A stretch of DNA of 64,000 nucleotides, from assembly GCA_016710365.1 (NCBI GenBank), contig JADJVW010000022.1:6678-70677 (forward strand), written 5' to 3'. The stretch is from Candidatus Caldilinea saccharophila. GTDB taxonomy: Bacteria > Chloroflexota > Anaerolineae > Caldilineales > Caldilineaceae. Positions within the stretch are counted from its first letter, which is position 1. Every line of letters begins with the position of its first letter. Shown in pieces: positions 52,637-60,680 of this stretch. Position numbers and translations under genes: made by a program. The notes under the pieces were generated by a model. That model did not search any database. It saw nothing but the letters and a program-made list of their open reading frames with translations, and was not told the DNA's origin.

Positions 52637-53339
52637 GAGGCAACCAACTCGCCATCTGGGTCGATGAATTCGACTTCTCCACCGCCACCAGCCAGATCGA
52701 CCTCACCTTCGAAGTCGGCGAAGGCGAACGCACCAGCCTCGCCAGCGACGCCCAGGAATACCTCCCCCTCCTCCCCAAAATCACCGTCCAGCAAAACGGC
52801 TACCTCGAAGGCATCCTGCCCAATGGCTTCGCCGCCGAGATGGAAGCTCGCTTCGCCCAGCGCGGCGCCATCGTCACCGTGTTGGTGGGAAGAAGCGACC
52901 CCGCCTGCATCGCCTACACCCTCCCCGACGCCGCCAACCTCGAAATGGCCTTCGCCGCCCCCGCCGCCAACCTCACCACCCTCAACGGTCAATGGGCAAC
53001 CAGCGCCAACGCCCGCCGCGGACGCCGCATCTTCACCGGAACCCTCACCGCCGCCGGCGAACAACCCAGCGTCGACTTCGCGCCGGAACCCTCACCGGCG
53101 GCCTCGCCTTCCTCCACATCGCCACCATCACCGGCGGGGCCACCAACGCCGAACTCACCATCGAAAGCTCCACCGACAACCTCACCTTCGTCGAAGAAGC
53201 CACCCTCACCCTCTCCGCCACCGGCGGCTACACCCTCCCGCTCGACGGCGCCATCAGCCGCTATGTGCGCCTCACCTGCGCAGACCTCGGCGGCGCCACC
53301 GCCATCCACTGCCTCGCCATCGTCAGCCTGGGCGCATAA
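52633..53339 (+). CDS. Tail-tube-like protein 1 (one frameshift)
   Basis: A protein of about 235 residues after adding one base near 53085. The N-terminal 150 residues resemble a tail-tube or tube-associated protein (NQLAIWVDEFDFSTATSQID, LASDAQEYLPLLPKITV, NGYLEGILPNGFAAEM). The C-terminal part in the second frame is a beta-rich domain (TNAELTIESSTDNLTFVEEA, GAISRYVRLTCADLGGATA) with the pattern of small carbohydrate-binding or Ig-like tail decorations. The segment DLTFEVGEGERTSLASDAQE is clearly related to the next gene's DLQMAVAELETTNLASDAQE, so the two are paralogues. Codons end almost always in C. Confidence 0.65.
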
Positions 53340-53394
53340 CCCGCCCCTCGCCACTCGCAACCCGTAACTCGCCACTCACCAAGGAGCCACCATC

Positions 53395-53800
53395 ATGGGC
53401 GTCAAAGGCGCAAAAAACTGCACACTCACCTACAACAGCGTCAACCTCACCTCCTACGTCGACCAGGTCGACCTCCAAATGGCCGTCGCCGAACTCGAAA
53501 CCACCAACCTCGCCAGCGACGCCCAGGAATACATCCCCGGCCTGCCCTCCTACAACGCCGACATCAAAGTCACCAAGTGGGACCGCGTCATCGATGACAT
53601 CTTCGCCCTCCGACACCCTCAACCCCGTCAAACGCACCGCCGCCATCACCTACACCGACGCCGCCGGCGACACCGTCACCTACACCTGGACCCTCCAAGC
53701 CTTCGTCACCGGCTACAACATCTCCGGCCAGGCCACCGGCAAAGTCGACTCCGGCCCCAAAGTGCGACTCTCCGGCAACCCCACCCGCACCACCAGCTAA
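53395..53800 (+). CDS. Major tail-tube-like protein (one frameshift)
   Basis: A compact protein of about 134 residues after removing one base near 53610. MGVKGAKNCTLTYNSVNLTS and YVDQVDLQMAVAELETTNLA are followed by SDAQEYIPGLPSYNADIKVT and TAAITYTDAAGDTVTYTWTL, with FVTGYNISGQATGKVDSGPK at the end. This is the size and beta-sandwich pattern of siphophage tail tubes, and the position before the chaperone and tape measure genes is canonical. AAGGAG precedes ATG 53395. The 55-base gap before it contains CTCGCC-type repeats. Confidence 0.74.
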
Positions 53801-53810
53801 AAAGAGATTG

Positions 53811-53925
53811 GAGAGTAAGAGAGTAAGAGATTGGGGGATTGAGGGGACTTATTGCCTGAGCGCCAATCTCTTAATCTCTTACTCTCTTAATCTCTTACTC
53901 TCTTAATCTCTTAATCTCCCAAGGA
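53811..53925. repeat. GATTGG / AATCTCTT low-complexity repeat in the tail cassette
   Basis: The left half has units of gagattgg and gagagtaa; the right half has their complements (aatctcttac units), so it can fold back on itself. It ends directly before the AAGGAG of the chaperone gene. The same units occur in host sequence at 13680 and 24057. Confidence 0.75.
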
Positions 53926-53934
53926 GCCTAACCC

Positions 53935-54312
53935 ATGCACATCCGCATCGAATGCACCCTCCCCGGCCTCGAAGGCAACTGGATCGACCTCTCCGACACC
54001 TGGAGCCGCGCCGAAATCATGGCCTTCTACCCCGCCATACTCCAAGGCAACGACGAAGTGACCCTGCCCCTCCTACAGCGCAAACTCTCAGGCGTCCACC
54101 TCCACCTCATCGATGGCGCCCTCGTCACAGATCCTGCTACGCTCATCGAAACCTTCGACCAACTCGACATCCGCCTGGCGCGCTGGTTCCTCGCCGGCGT
54201 CATGGCCGCCATCCAGGCAATGATCTCCTTGGGGGAAGCGCAGAGGCGGCTATTATTCGATGGTGTCGAGATAGCCGCCCGGAACACGCCGACGCCGACA
54301 CAGCCGCGCTAG
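53935..54312 (+). CDS. Tail-assembly-chaperone-like protein, first frame (gpG position)
   Basis: A 125-residue ORF between tail-tube and tape-measure genes, the position of the siphophage assembly chaperones (lambda G/GT). The protein is IRIECTLPGLEGNWIDLSDT, WSRAEIMAFYPAILQGNDEV and LDIRLARWFLAGVMAAIQAM, then GEAQRRLLFDGVEIAARNTP. A second frame, -1 relative to this, stays open to 54611. In lambda-like phages a programmed -1 frameshift joins two such frames. Here no classical slippery heptamer is visible near 54230 (the best is G GGG GAA at 54231-54237), and ordinary indels are common in this window, so either explanation holds. AAGGAG precedes the start. Confidence 0.62.
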   Translation: MHIRIECTLPGLEGNWIDLSDTWSRAEIMAFYPAILQGNDEVTLPLLQRKLSGVHLHLIDGALVTDPATLIETFDQLDIRLARWFLAGVMAAIQAMISLGEAQRRLLFDGVEIAARNTPTPTQPR

Positions 54313-54611
54313 AAGCCGACACAGCCGTGCGCGGACAGGCGCTGCTCGCCATGACAGCAACGCTCCCCACCGCCTACTGGGACGGCCTGTTAATGCGGTT
54401 ATTCCCAGGGAAAACCCTCGAAGAGCTAGACAACATCGACTGGCCGCGGCTCATGCGCGTGCTGCAAGTGCGCCAGATCGAACAGATCGAACAGCGCCTG
54501 CCCGGCTTCTTCCAGGGCAAATGGCAGCCGACCGCCGCAGAGTGGCGCCTCATCCAGCGCCACGACCGGATTCTAGAAAAAAACGGAGATAAGTTGATTG
54601 AGGACGCCTAA
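54232..54611 (+). CDS. Tail-assembly-chaperone-like extension in the -1 frame (gpGT position)
   Basis: About 125 residues read in the -1 frame relative to 53935-54312: EHADADTAALEADTAVRGQA, LLAMTATLPTAYWDGLLMRL, FPGKTLEELDNIDWPRLMRV, then KWQPTAAEWRLIQRHDRILE and stop. This helical, charged part resembles the T extension of phage chaperones. The boundaries are approximate. It is probably translated as a fusion with the preceding ORF by frameshifting, or is simply the 3' half of one gene split by an indel. Codon usage (mixed CTG/CTC) differs from the C-ending 53935 half. Confidence 0.5.
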
Positions 54612-54838
54612 CAGTGAAACCAGCACAGAAAAAAGCACGATCGCCGCAACACCGATCCCCCAGCCCCAAAAGACATAGCGGATATTTTGCGGCCTGCACT
54701 CACGCAGATACAGCGTCCGCGCTGCATCGTGCGTCGCACCCGCCGCCGCGGCGAACTACGCAACAGCAGCGGCGCAGGACGCCGCACAGGAACCGCATCC
54801 TCTTCCGGCCACGCCGGCAACCTTCGATCATTACTCAT
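54573..54838 (-). CDS. Opposite-strand small membrane protein, moron-like (one frameshift)
   Basis: On the minus strand ATG 54838 begins MSNDRRLPAWPEEDAVPVRR and, after a one-base correction near 54740, continues DAARTLYLRECRPQNIRYVF and a strong membrane helix GIGVAAIVLFSVLVSLLGVL, ending NQLISVFF at 54573. The total is about 87 residues. GGGAG (54850-54854 complement) and a TATACT at 54860-54865 lie upstream. It is the only minus-strand gene in the cassette, located between chaperone and tape measure, its 3' end overlapping the chaperone end by 39 bases. This is the pattern of phage morons (autonomous cargo genes). Its function is unknown. Confidence 0.5.
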
Positions 54839-54905
54839 CGCGACTTTTCTCCCAACTCCAGTATAACGGGTCGCCAGACAAACACATCTGACAATAGGTT
54901 GACTC

Positions 54906-57136
54906 ATGGCTGACGCCAAAACCCTTATCTCGCTGGGTCTCAAAGATGAAGCCAGCCGGCAACTAAAACAATTCGAGGGCAACTACCAAAAGGCCATCGG
55001 CGGCATCGAAGGCGCCGACAGCGGCAGCGGCGCCGGCCTGGCGCAAATCGCCGTGGAAGCCACCAGCCTGAGCGGCGCACTCACCATGCTCGGCGCCACC
55101 GCACCGCAAATACTCGTCGCAACCAAAACCCTGGAACTGCTCGGCGGCGCCGTCGACATGGCCCGCCTCGCCAGCGAAGGCCAGCGGCTGGAAGGCGCCT
55201 ACCAATCCCTCGCCGCCAAAACCGGCGTCGCCGCCCACACCATGCTCGCCGCCATGCGCAGCGCCTCCTACGGCATGATCTCCGACATGGGCCTCATGCA
55301 GGCCGCCAACAGCGCGATGGCCCTGGGCGTCGTCGACTCCGCCGACGAAATGGCCGCCCTCCTCCAGGTCGCCATCGCCAAAGGCGCCGAATTCAACATC
55401 GCCCCTGCCCAGGCGCTCAACGACCTCATCAACGGCCTCGGCCGCATGTCCCCCGAAATCCTCAACAACATCGGCATCGTCGTCAACGCCAAACAAGCCT
55501 ACGACGCCTACGCCGCCACCCTGGGCACAACCGCCAGCCGCCTGACCGAACAACAGAGAATGCAGGCGCTCGTTAACAGCGTCCTCGCCGCCACCCCGGA
55601 CGCCGCCCAACGCTCCGCCGAAATCGGACAATCCGGCGCGGCGGCCTTCGACCGCTGGGGCGCCGCCACCGCCAACGCCAGCCAAATTTGGGGCGCCACC
55701 TTCCTCCCCGCCGTCGCCACCGGCCTCGACTGGCTTACCATGCTCGTCGACGCCCTCGGCAAACTCGGCGACGCCATGAATGAAATCGGCGCCGCCGGCG
55801 CTGGCGGCATCAACTGGACCCCCGCCAAAATCGAAACCCAGATCGCCAAGATCGAAAAAGCCCTCGCCGCCTACCAGGACCCCAAACAATACCCCCAGAC
55901 CGCCCAGACCCAGATGCTCGTCGCATCGGCCACCGCCAACTGACCGACCTCAAGGCCATGCTCGCCGAAATGACCGCGGCCGGCGCCGGGACAGCCAGCA
56001 CCATCAGCAGCGTAGGCCACTCCGCAACGCAGGCCGGCAGCGGCCTCTCCGTCGCCGAAACCCAGGCCGCCCGCCTCAAAGCCCGCCTCGGCGAACTGGC
56101 CGGGCAGAGCGACGCCACCCTCGGCAGCCTGCGCTCGATGTGGGTTGGCGCGGCGGGTGCGCTGGGTGCGGGCGAGGCGCTGGCCGGGCTAAAGGGACAG
56201 CAACAGGAGTTGGCCGCGCTGGAGCAGGGCTGGTATTACATGGGGCTCACCAGCGAGCAGATCGAATTTGAAAAAGCCGCCTGGATTGACCACTCCTCCG
56301 AAAAACTACGCCAGCAGACCCAGGCGCTCACCACCCTCGGCACGGCCGCCAGCGGCGCCGGCAGCGCCGTCACGTCGATGCAGAGCAGCCTCCAAAGCAA
56401 CCTCTCCAGCATGGTCGGCAGCCAACTCTCCGGCGCCCTGACCATGGATGTGGCGTGGCCGGGCCAACAAGGCCCCCGCCCCGACGCCATCAACGAAAAC
56501 GCCCGCCGCCTCGCCGCCATCGCCAACGAAGGACTCACCGGCCAGGACTGGCTCGGCCAATTCGCACAAGAAGCGCCCGCCACCTACGCAGACCTCATGC
56601 TCAAAATCGCCGAAGGCATGGACGCCCAGGGCGCCGCCCAACTCCTCCTCACCCAATTCCAAAGCGGCCTCCGCCCCGACCTCCTCAACTTCGACCTCAT
56701 CAAAGAACAGGTCAAACAGCAACTCCTCGGCCAACAAGCCATCGAACAGATGACCGGCGAAATCACCAGCCAACTCATGGCCGAAATGGGCGTCAACGCC
56801 GGCCAGGTCCAAAGCGCCCTCGGCGCCGTCACCGGCATGGCTGGCGGCGCGGCCAGCGCCGGCGAACTCGAAACCGGCTTCACCGAAGGGCTCGACGCCA
56901 CCGGCGCCGCCACCGGCGCCCTCGCCAAAATCGCCAAAGCCTTCCTCGACCAGGAAGGCAGCGTCCGCAGCGCCGGCGGCGTCGTCGGCGCCTGGTGGGG
57001 CGAAGGCTTCCTCGCCGTCGTCGGCGACAACATCCCCCCCACCCTCCTCGACCTCCTCACCAACCTCGTCACTCCCCTCGTCCAGGCCCGCCTATCCGTC
57101 CAGGCCAGCACCACAGGAACCAGCGATGGCAGCTAA
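54906..57136 (+). CDS. Tail tape measure protein (one frameshift)
   Basis: A protein of about 743 residues when the two frames are joined near 55930. The N-terminal half is helical and Ala-rich (LISLGLKDEASRQLKQFEGN, LASEGQRLEGAYQSLAAKTG, NDLINGLGRMSPEILNNIGI), with a hydrophobic stretch (LTMLGATAPQILVATKTLEL). The second half continues QAARLKARLGELAGQSDATL, YADLMLKIAEGMDAQGAAQL and VVGAWWGEGFLAVVGDNIPP. Tape measures set tail length; by the known rule of about 1.5 angstrom per residue this one would give about 110 nm. It is preceded by the chaperone genes and followed by tail-tip genes, the canonical order. Confidence 0.82.
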
Positions 57137-57484
57137 CCCTCTCACCCTCGCCGGCCTCACCCTCCCACCACCAAACCTGCAACACCCAACTCGAATGGAT
57201 CGGCGGCGCCCGTCGCCCTCATGATGGGGCGCCTGCGCGACCTCCTCCAGCCCGGCCCCAAACGACGCATCTCCCTCGCCTGGACCCTCCTCACCGCCGC
57301 CGAACTCACACCAATCCTCACCGCCTACACCGCCGCCGTCGCCGCCGACGTCCCCTTCACCGGCCCCGATAGCGTCCCCCTCACCGTCAACGCCGGAACC
57401 TCACCCGGCGTCCGCTACGAAGCCGTCAACGTCGCCGGCGGCGCCCTCCGCTTCCACGCCTCCCTCGAACTCTTCGAGGCATAA
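57126..57484 (+). CDS. Tail-tip-region protein, unknown (two frameshifts)
   Basis: Three frames join to a protein of about 119 residues: MAANPLTLAGLTLPPPN, then TQLEWIGGA, then VALMMGRLRDLLQPGPKRRI and SLAWTLLTAAELTPILTAYT, ending FHASLELFEA. Breaks lie near 57185 and 57215. The start overlaps the tape-measure stop by 11 bases. A protein directly after the tape measure is normally the distal-tail (Dit-like) protein; this one is short for that and shows no clear Dit motif. It is annotated only from position. Confidence 0.55.
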
Positions 57485-57497
57485 GGAACCCATCGTT

Positions 57498-58562
57498 ATG
57501 ACCTGGATTCGACTAGGACAACTGACCGCAGAGACGCGCAGCGTAGCCGATGTGGCGCGGCTGGCGGGCGCCGCGCCGACGGCCAGCAACAACAAAGCCA
57601 TGACGGGCCAATACAGCTATCGCGGCTCCTCTGCGGCGTTTGGGCTGGCCCTGGGCGCGCCGGCCGTGGCCCTGCGCTGCGCCGCGTTCATCAACCATAA
57701 CACGGGGTTGGGCAGCAACTTGTCGGGCGTGCTGCGCTTCACCGTGGGGGACGCCGAAATCGGCTGGCAATATCGCGAGAGCGACAACAACTTCCTGTTG
57801 GCCGCCGGCTATGCCAGCGGGACGGCGACCCCGCACTACCCGGCGCCCAATGTGCTGGCCGGGGGCTTCAGCACGGCCGACGTCTGGCGCCATGTGGCGC
57901 TGATGGCTTATCTGGCGCCGTCGGGCGGCTTTGTGGCCGCGTGGCTGGACGGCGTGCAGGTGCTGGGCTGGACGGGCGACACGCGCGTCTACGCCTCCAA
58001 CAGCACAACGCCCCTCACCTGGCTGAGCGGCGCGTACCTGCTGGGCGGCGGGTGGAACCTCTCGGTTTATGGGGATGACTTTTATTGCGATGTGTGGGAA
58101 GGTGCGGACGCGCCGCTGATGGCGTGCCCCTCCAGCCGGCGCTTCTTGCCTGCGTTCCCCAATGGCGCCGGCGCCACCGCGCAATGGACGCCCAACAGCG
58201 GCGCCAACTGGCAGGCCGTGGACGAAGCGCCGCCCGACAGCGAAACCACCTATGTCAAGGCGACGGTGGCCGGGTTGCGCGACAGCTACAGCTTCTCCGA
58301 CATCGCCGTGCCCGCCGACTACACCGTGCGCGCCGTCATCCCCACCGCCTTTGCCCGGCGCACCGACGCCGCGGTGGGCAGCACCCTGAAGCTGGTCAGC
58401 AAAAAGGACGCTGCCGTGTCCCAGAGCGCCGAAAAAGTGCTGCCCGTGGCCTACAACCACGTGTGGGAGCGCTTCCCCACCCAGCCCGACGGCTCGCCGT
58501 GGGACGAAGCCGCGGTCAACGCCAGCGAATTCGGCATCGAGTCCAGCGGCGTCTATGCGTAG
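57498..58562 (+). CDS. Tail protein with LamG/concanavalin-like fold, possible receptor binder
   Basis: An intact 354-residue protein of beta character: AAFGLALGAPAVALRCAAFI, LRFTVGDAEIGWQYRESDNN, DVWRHVALMAYLAPSGGFVA (the typical WHxVA-like LamG step) and AWLDGVQVLGWTGDTRVYAS. A C-terminal part follows (ADYTVRAVIPTAFARRTDAA). LamG-like domains bind sugars or proteins, so an adhesin role at the tail tip is plausible. Its codons end in G or C like host genes (CTG, GTG, GCG), unlike the CTC-type genes on both sides, suggesting separate acquisition of this part. It starts 13 bases after the preceding gene. Confidence 0.65.
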   Translation: MTWIRLGQLTAETRSVADVARLAGAAPTASNNKAMTGQYSYRGSSAAFGLALGAPAVALRCAAFINHNTGLGSNLSGVLRFTVGDAEIGWQYRESDNNFLLAAGYASGTATPHYPAPNVLAGGFSTADVWRHVALMAYLAPSGGFVAAWLDGVQVLGWTGDTRVYASNSTTPLTWLSGAYLLGGGWNLSVYGDDFYCDVWEGADAPLMACPSSRRFLPAFPNGAGATAQWTPNSGANWQAVDEAPPDSETTYVKATVAGLRDSYSFSDIAVPADYTVRAVIPTAFARRTDAAVGSTLKLVSKKDAAVSQSAEKVLPVAYNHVWERFPTQPDGSPWDEAAVNASEFGIESSGVYA

Positions 58563-58589
58563 TTGTAACGCCAAGCCCAGGACGGAGTG

Positions 58590-58904
58590 ATGGCGGAAGT
58601 ACGCGGTAGCCAGGTTGCCCTGCTGGCCGAGATCCAGGGCCAGCACATCCAGGCCAGCCAGGTCGCGCTGCTGGCCGAAATCGGCTTTGCGTCCGAGGTG
58701 GAGGACGACGGCACGCACGTGCGCGCCAGCCAGGTCGCGCTGCTCGCCGAAATCGACCTGATCCAGGTGCGCGCCAGCCAGGTGTTGATACTCATCGAAG
58801 TGGCGCCCCCCGCCTCCCCCTGGCCCGGCCAGGGCCAGGCCGCCGCCACCCTCAGCCAGGCCGCACACCGCGCCCCCACCGTCAGCCGCACGCCGCCCGA
58901 ATAG
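58590..58904 (+). CDS. Repeat protein with four RASQVALLAEI units
   Basis: A 104-residue protein built of four copies of an 11-residue unit: RGSQVALLAEI, QASQVALLAEI, RASQVALLAEI and RASQVLILIEV, spaced 16-25 residues apart, followed by a Pro/Ala-rich tail. Each unit would form one beta strand; similar short strand repeats occur in phage tail-tip proteins, but I cannot name a family. The DNA units are also similar to each other, pointing to recent expansion. GGAG precedes ATG 58590. Codon usage matches the LamG-like gene before it. Confidence 0.6.
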   Translation: MAEVRGSQVALLAEIQGQHIQASQVALLAEIGFASEVEDDGTHVRASQVALLAEIDLIQVRASQVLILIEVAPPASPWPGQGQAAATLSQAAHRAPTVSRTPPE

Positions 58905-59009
58905 GCTTTAGGCCCTCTTCGCCGCCCTCTCGCCGCCAGCCGCGCCCGCGTCGCCCCAACCACCAGCCTGGCCGCCCTCGCCCCCCAATCCAGCCCCCCA
59001 GGAGCCGGT

Positions 59010-60566
59010 ATGAGCGCCACCCGCACCCTCACCCCCCAAATCCTCATCTACTGGGACGGCGTCACCCCCACCGACGAAACCGACTACCTCATCAGCGCCC
59101 GCGCCCAGGAAAACCTCACCGCCCCCGAACAAATGCTCACCGCCGGACGCGGCGCCGTCACCGCCTGCACCCTCACCCTCAGCAACCACACGCCCGCTAC
59201 AGCCCCCGCCAACCCCACCAGCCCCCTGCACCCCCACATCGCCGGCGGCGGCGCCTACCTCGCCCCCGTCCACATCAACCTCACCATCGACGGCGCCACC
59301 CAGCGCCTCTTCACCGGCCTCGTGCGCGAACTAAGCGAAAACGCCCCCACTGCCAAAAGCGCCCCCACCATCACCCTCGACTGCCGCAGCCGCGACGAAC
59401 GCCTCCTCCAGGACAAACGCTCCACCCCCCTCGCCGCCTACCTCGCCGGCGGCGCCCACGCCCAGCACGAAGCGCACCACATCGCCGGGCTGCTCGCCAG
59501 CGCCGGCCTCGTCGATGGCATCGACTACATCAGCCACACCTACGCCGCCGCCCACCCCCTGCCCGCCCCACCATCGACGCCGGCCTCTTCTCCCTCGCCG
59601 CCGTCTGGCTCGACGACGAAAGCGTCCTCACCGAACTCTGGAGCCTCGCCGCCGCCTGCTGCGGCTGGTTCTACTGCGACCGCAGCGGCATCTTCCACTA
59701 CCACAACCTCACCGCCGTCCTCCCCGCCAGCCTCACCGCCCACTACGGCCCCGTCACCACCCTCGAACTCGACCAGACCCAGATCGCCGGCCTCCAGCTG
59801 CGCCGCCCCACCAACGAACTCTACAGCGAAATCACCGTCGAAACCGCCCCCCTCACCCTCGGCCCCGTGGGCGAACTCTGGAACCCCGGCGCCGTCGTCA
59901 TCGTCCAGCCCGGCGCAACCAAAACCATCTGGGCCCGCCTCAGCGCCCCCCTCGCCGCGGCCCCCACCCTCACCTGGGCCGCCTACACCGCCAACGGCGC
60001 CCCCCTCTCCAGCGGCGTCACCGTCGTCGCCACCCCCTACGCCCAGCGCGTCCAACTCGACATCACCAACACCACCACCCGCACCGCCTACCTCAACACC
60101 CTCACCCTCACCGGCCCCACCCTCATCGCCGACGCCAAGCGCGACGCCATCCGCACCAGCACCCACCCCTTCTGGACCAACCGCCCCCCGCGCGCCCGCA
60201 CCATCCGCAGCAACCCCTACATCCAAACCGAAACCCAGGCCGCCACCATCGCCGCCTACGCCCTCCAGCGCCAGCACCTCCCCCTCCTCACCGCCACCGT
60301 CCCCAACGTCGACCGCCACGACCTGCGCCTCGGCTACCTGTGCGCCTCACCTACACCGACGCCGCCGCCGCCACCCTCCCCGTCGCCGCCCCCCTCGAAG
60401 GCATCGTCACCGCCCTCGACTGGACCCTCGACCGCACCGGCTACCGCCAGACCATCACCGTCATGGAAACCGCCAGCCTCTTCGCGGCTTCGCGCCCCTC
60501 TTCGTCCTCGGCCAGCACCGCATCGGCGCCACCGGCGCCGCCGGCGAAGCCCACCTCTTCTACTGA
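59010..60566 (+). CDS. Tail-tip/hub-like protein (three frameshifts)
   Basis: Joining four frames (breaks near 59565, 60345 and 60490) gives about 517 residues. The N-terminal part (LTPQILIYWDGVTPTDETDY, LTLSNHTPATAPANPTSPLH, QRLFTGLVRELSENAPTAKS, APTITLDCRSRDERLLQDKR) has the pattern of siphophage hub or Gp37-like tail proteins. The middle part continues AAVWLDDESVLTELWSLAAA, CCGWFYCDRSGIFHYHNLTA and TLELDQTQIAGLQLRRPTNE. The ending is GATGAAGEAHLFY at 60566. Codons end almost exclusively in C. The start ATG 59010 follows AGGAGCCGGT. Function is inferred from position and fold pattern only. Confidence 0.66.
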   Translation: MSATRTLTPQILIYWDGVTPTDETDYLISARAQENLTAPEQMLTAGRGAVTACTLTLSNHTPATAPANPTSPLHPHIAGGGAYLAPVHINLTIDGATQRLFTGLVRELSENAPTAKSAPTITLDCRSRDERLLQDKRSTPLAAYLAGGAHAQHEAHHIAGLLASAGLVDGIDYISHTYAAAHPLPAPPSTPASSPSPPSGSTTKASSPNSGASPPPAAAGSTATAAASSTTTTSPPSSPPASPPTTAPSPPSNSTRPRSPASSCAAPPTNSTAKSPSKPPPSPSAPWANSGTPAPSSSSSPAQPKPSGPASAPPSPRPPPSPGPPTPPTAPPSPAASPSSPPPTPSASNSTSPTPPPAPPTSTPSPSPAPPSSPTPSATPSAPAPTPSGPTAPRAPAPSAATPTSKPKPRPPPSPPTPSSASTSPSSPPPSPTSTATTCASATCAPHLHRRRRRHPPRRRPPRRHRHRPRLDPRPHRLPPDHHRHGNRQPLRGFAPLFVLGQHRIGATGAAGEAHLFY

Positions 60567-60665
60567 GTTGCGAGTTGCGAGTTCAGAATTGCGAGTTGCG
60601 CGTGCTGGCGTTTCTTCCTCTCCCCTCGCCCCTCGCCCCTCGCCCCTCGCCCCTCTCTCTACCAA
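60567..60665. repeat. GAGTTGCGA and CTCGCCC low-complexity repeat
   Basis: Left: units of gagttgcga. Right: about five units of cccctcg. It lies between the tail-tip and fibre genes, directly before the GGAG of the fibre gene. Related units occur in host sequence at 15597-15641 and in the cassette at 53340-53380. Confidence 0.7.
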
Positions 60666-60680
60666 ACGGAGCAACAGCAA

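Noticed and set aside
54575..54583. Slippery heptamer A AAA AAC near the end of the chaperone frame
   Set aside because: A -1 slip there would only swap the last few residues for KKRR and a stop, so it has no evident use and lies past the region where the two frames must be joined.
54614..54913. Plus-strand ORF between chaperone and tape measure
   Set aside because: Arg/Pro/His-rich low-complexity product, no ribosome binding site, and the minus strand holds a better candidate with a membrane helix.
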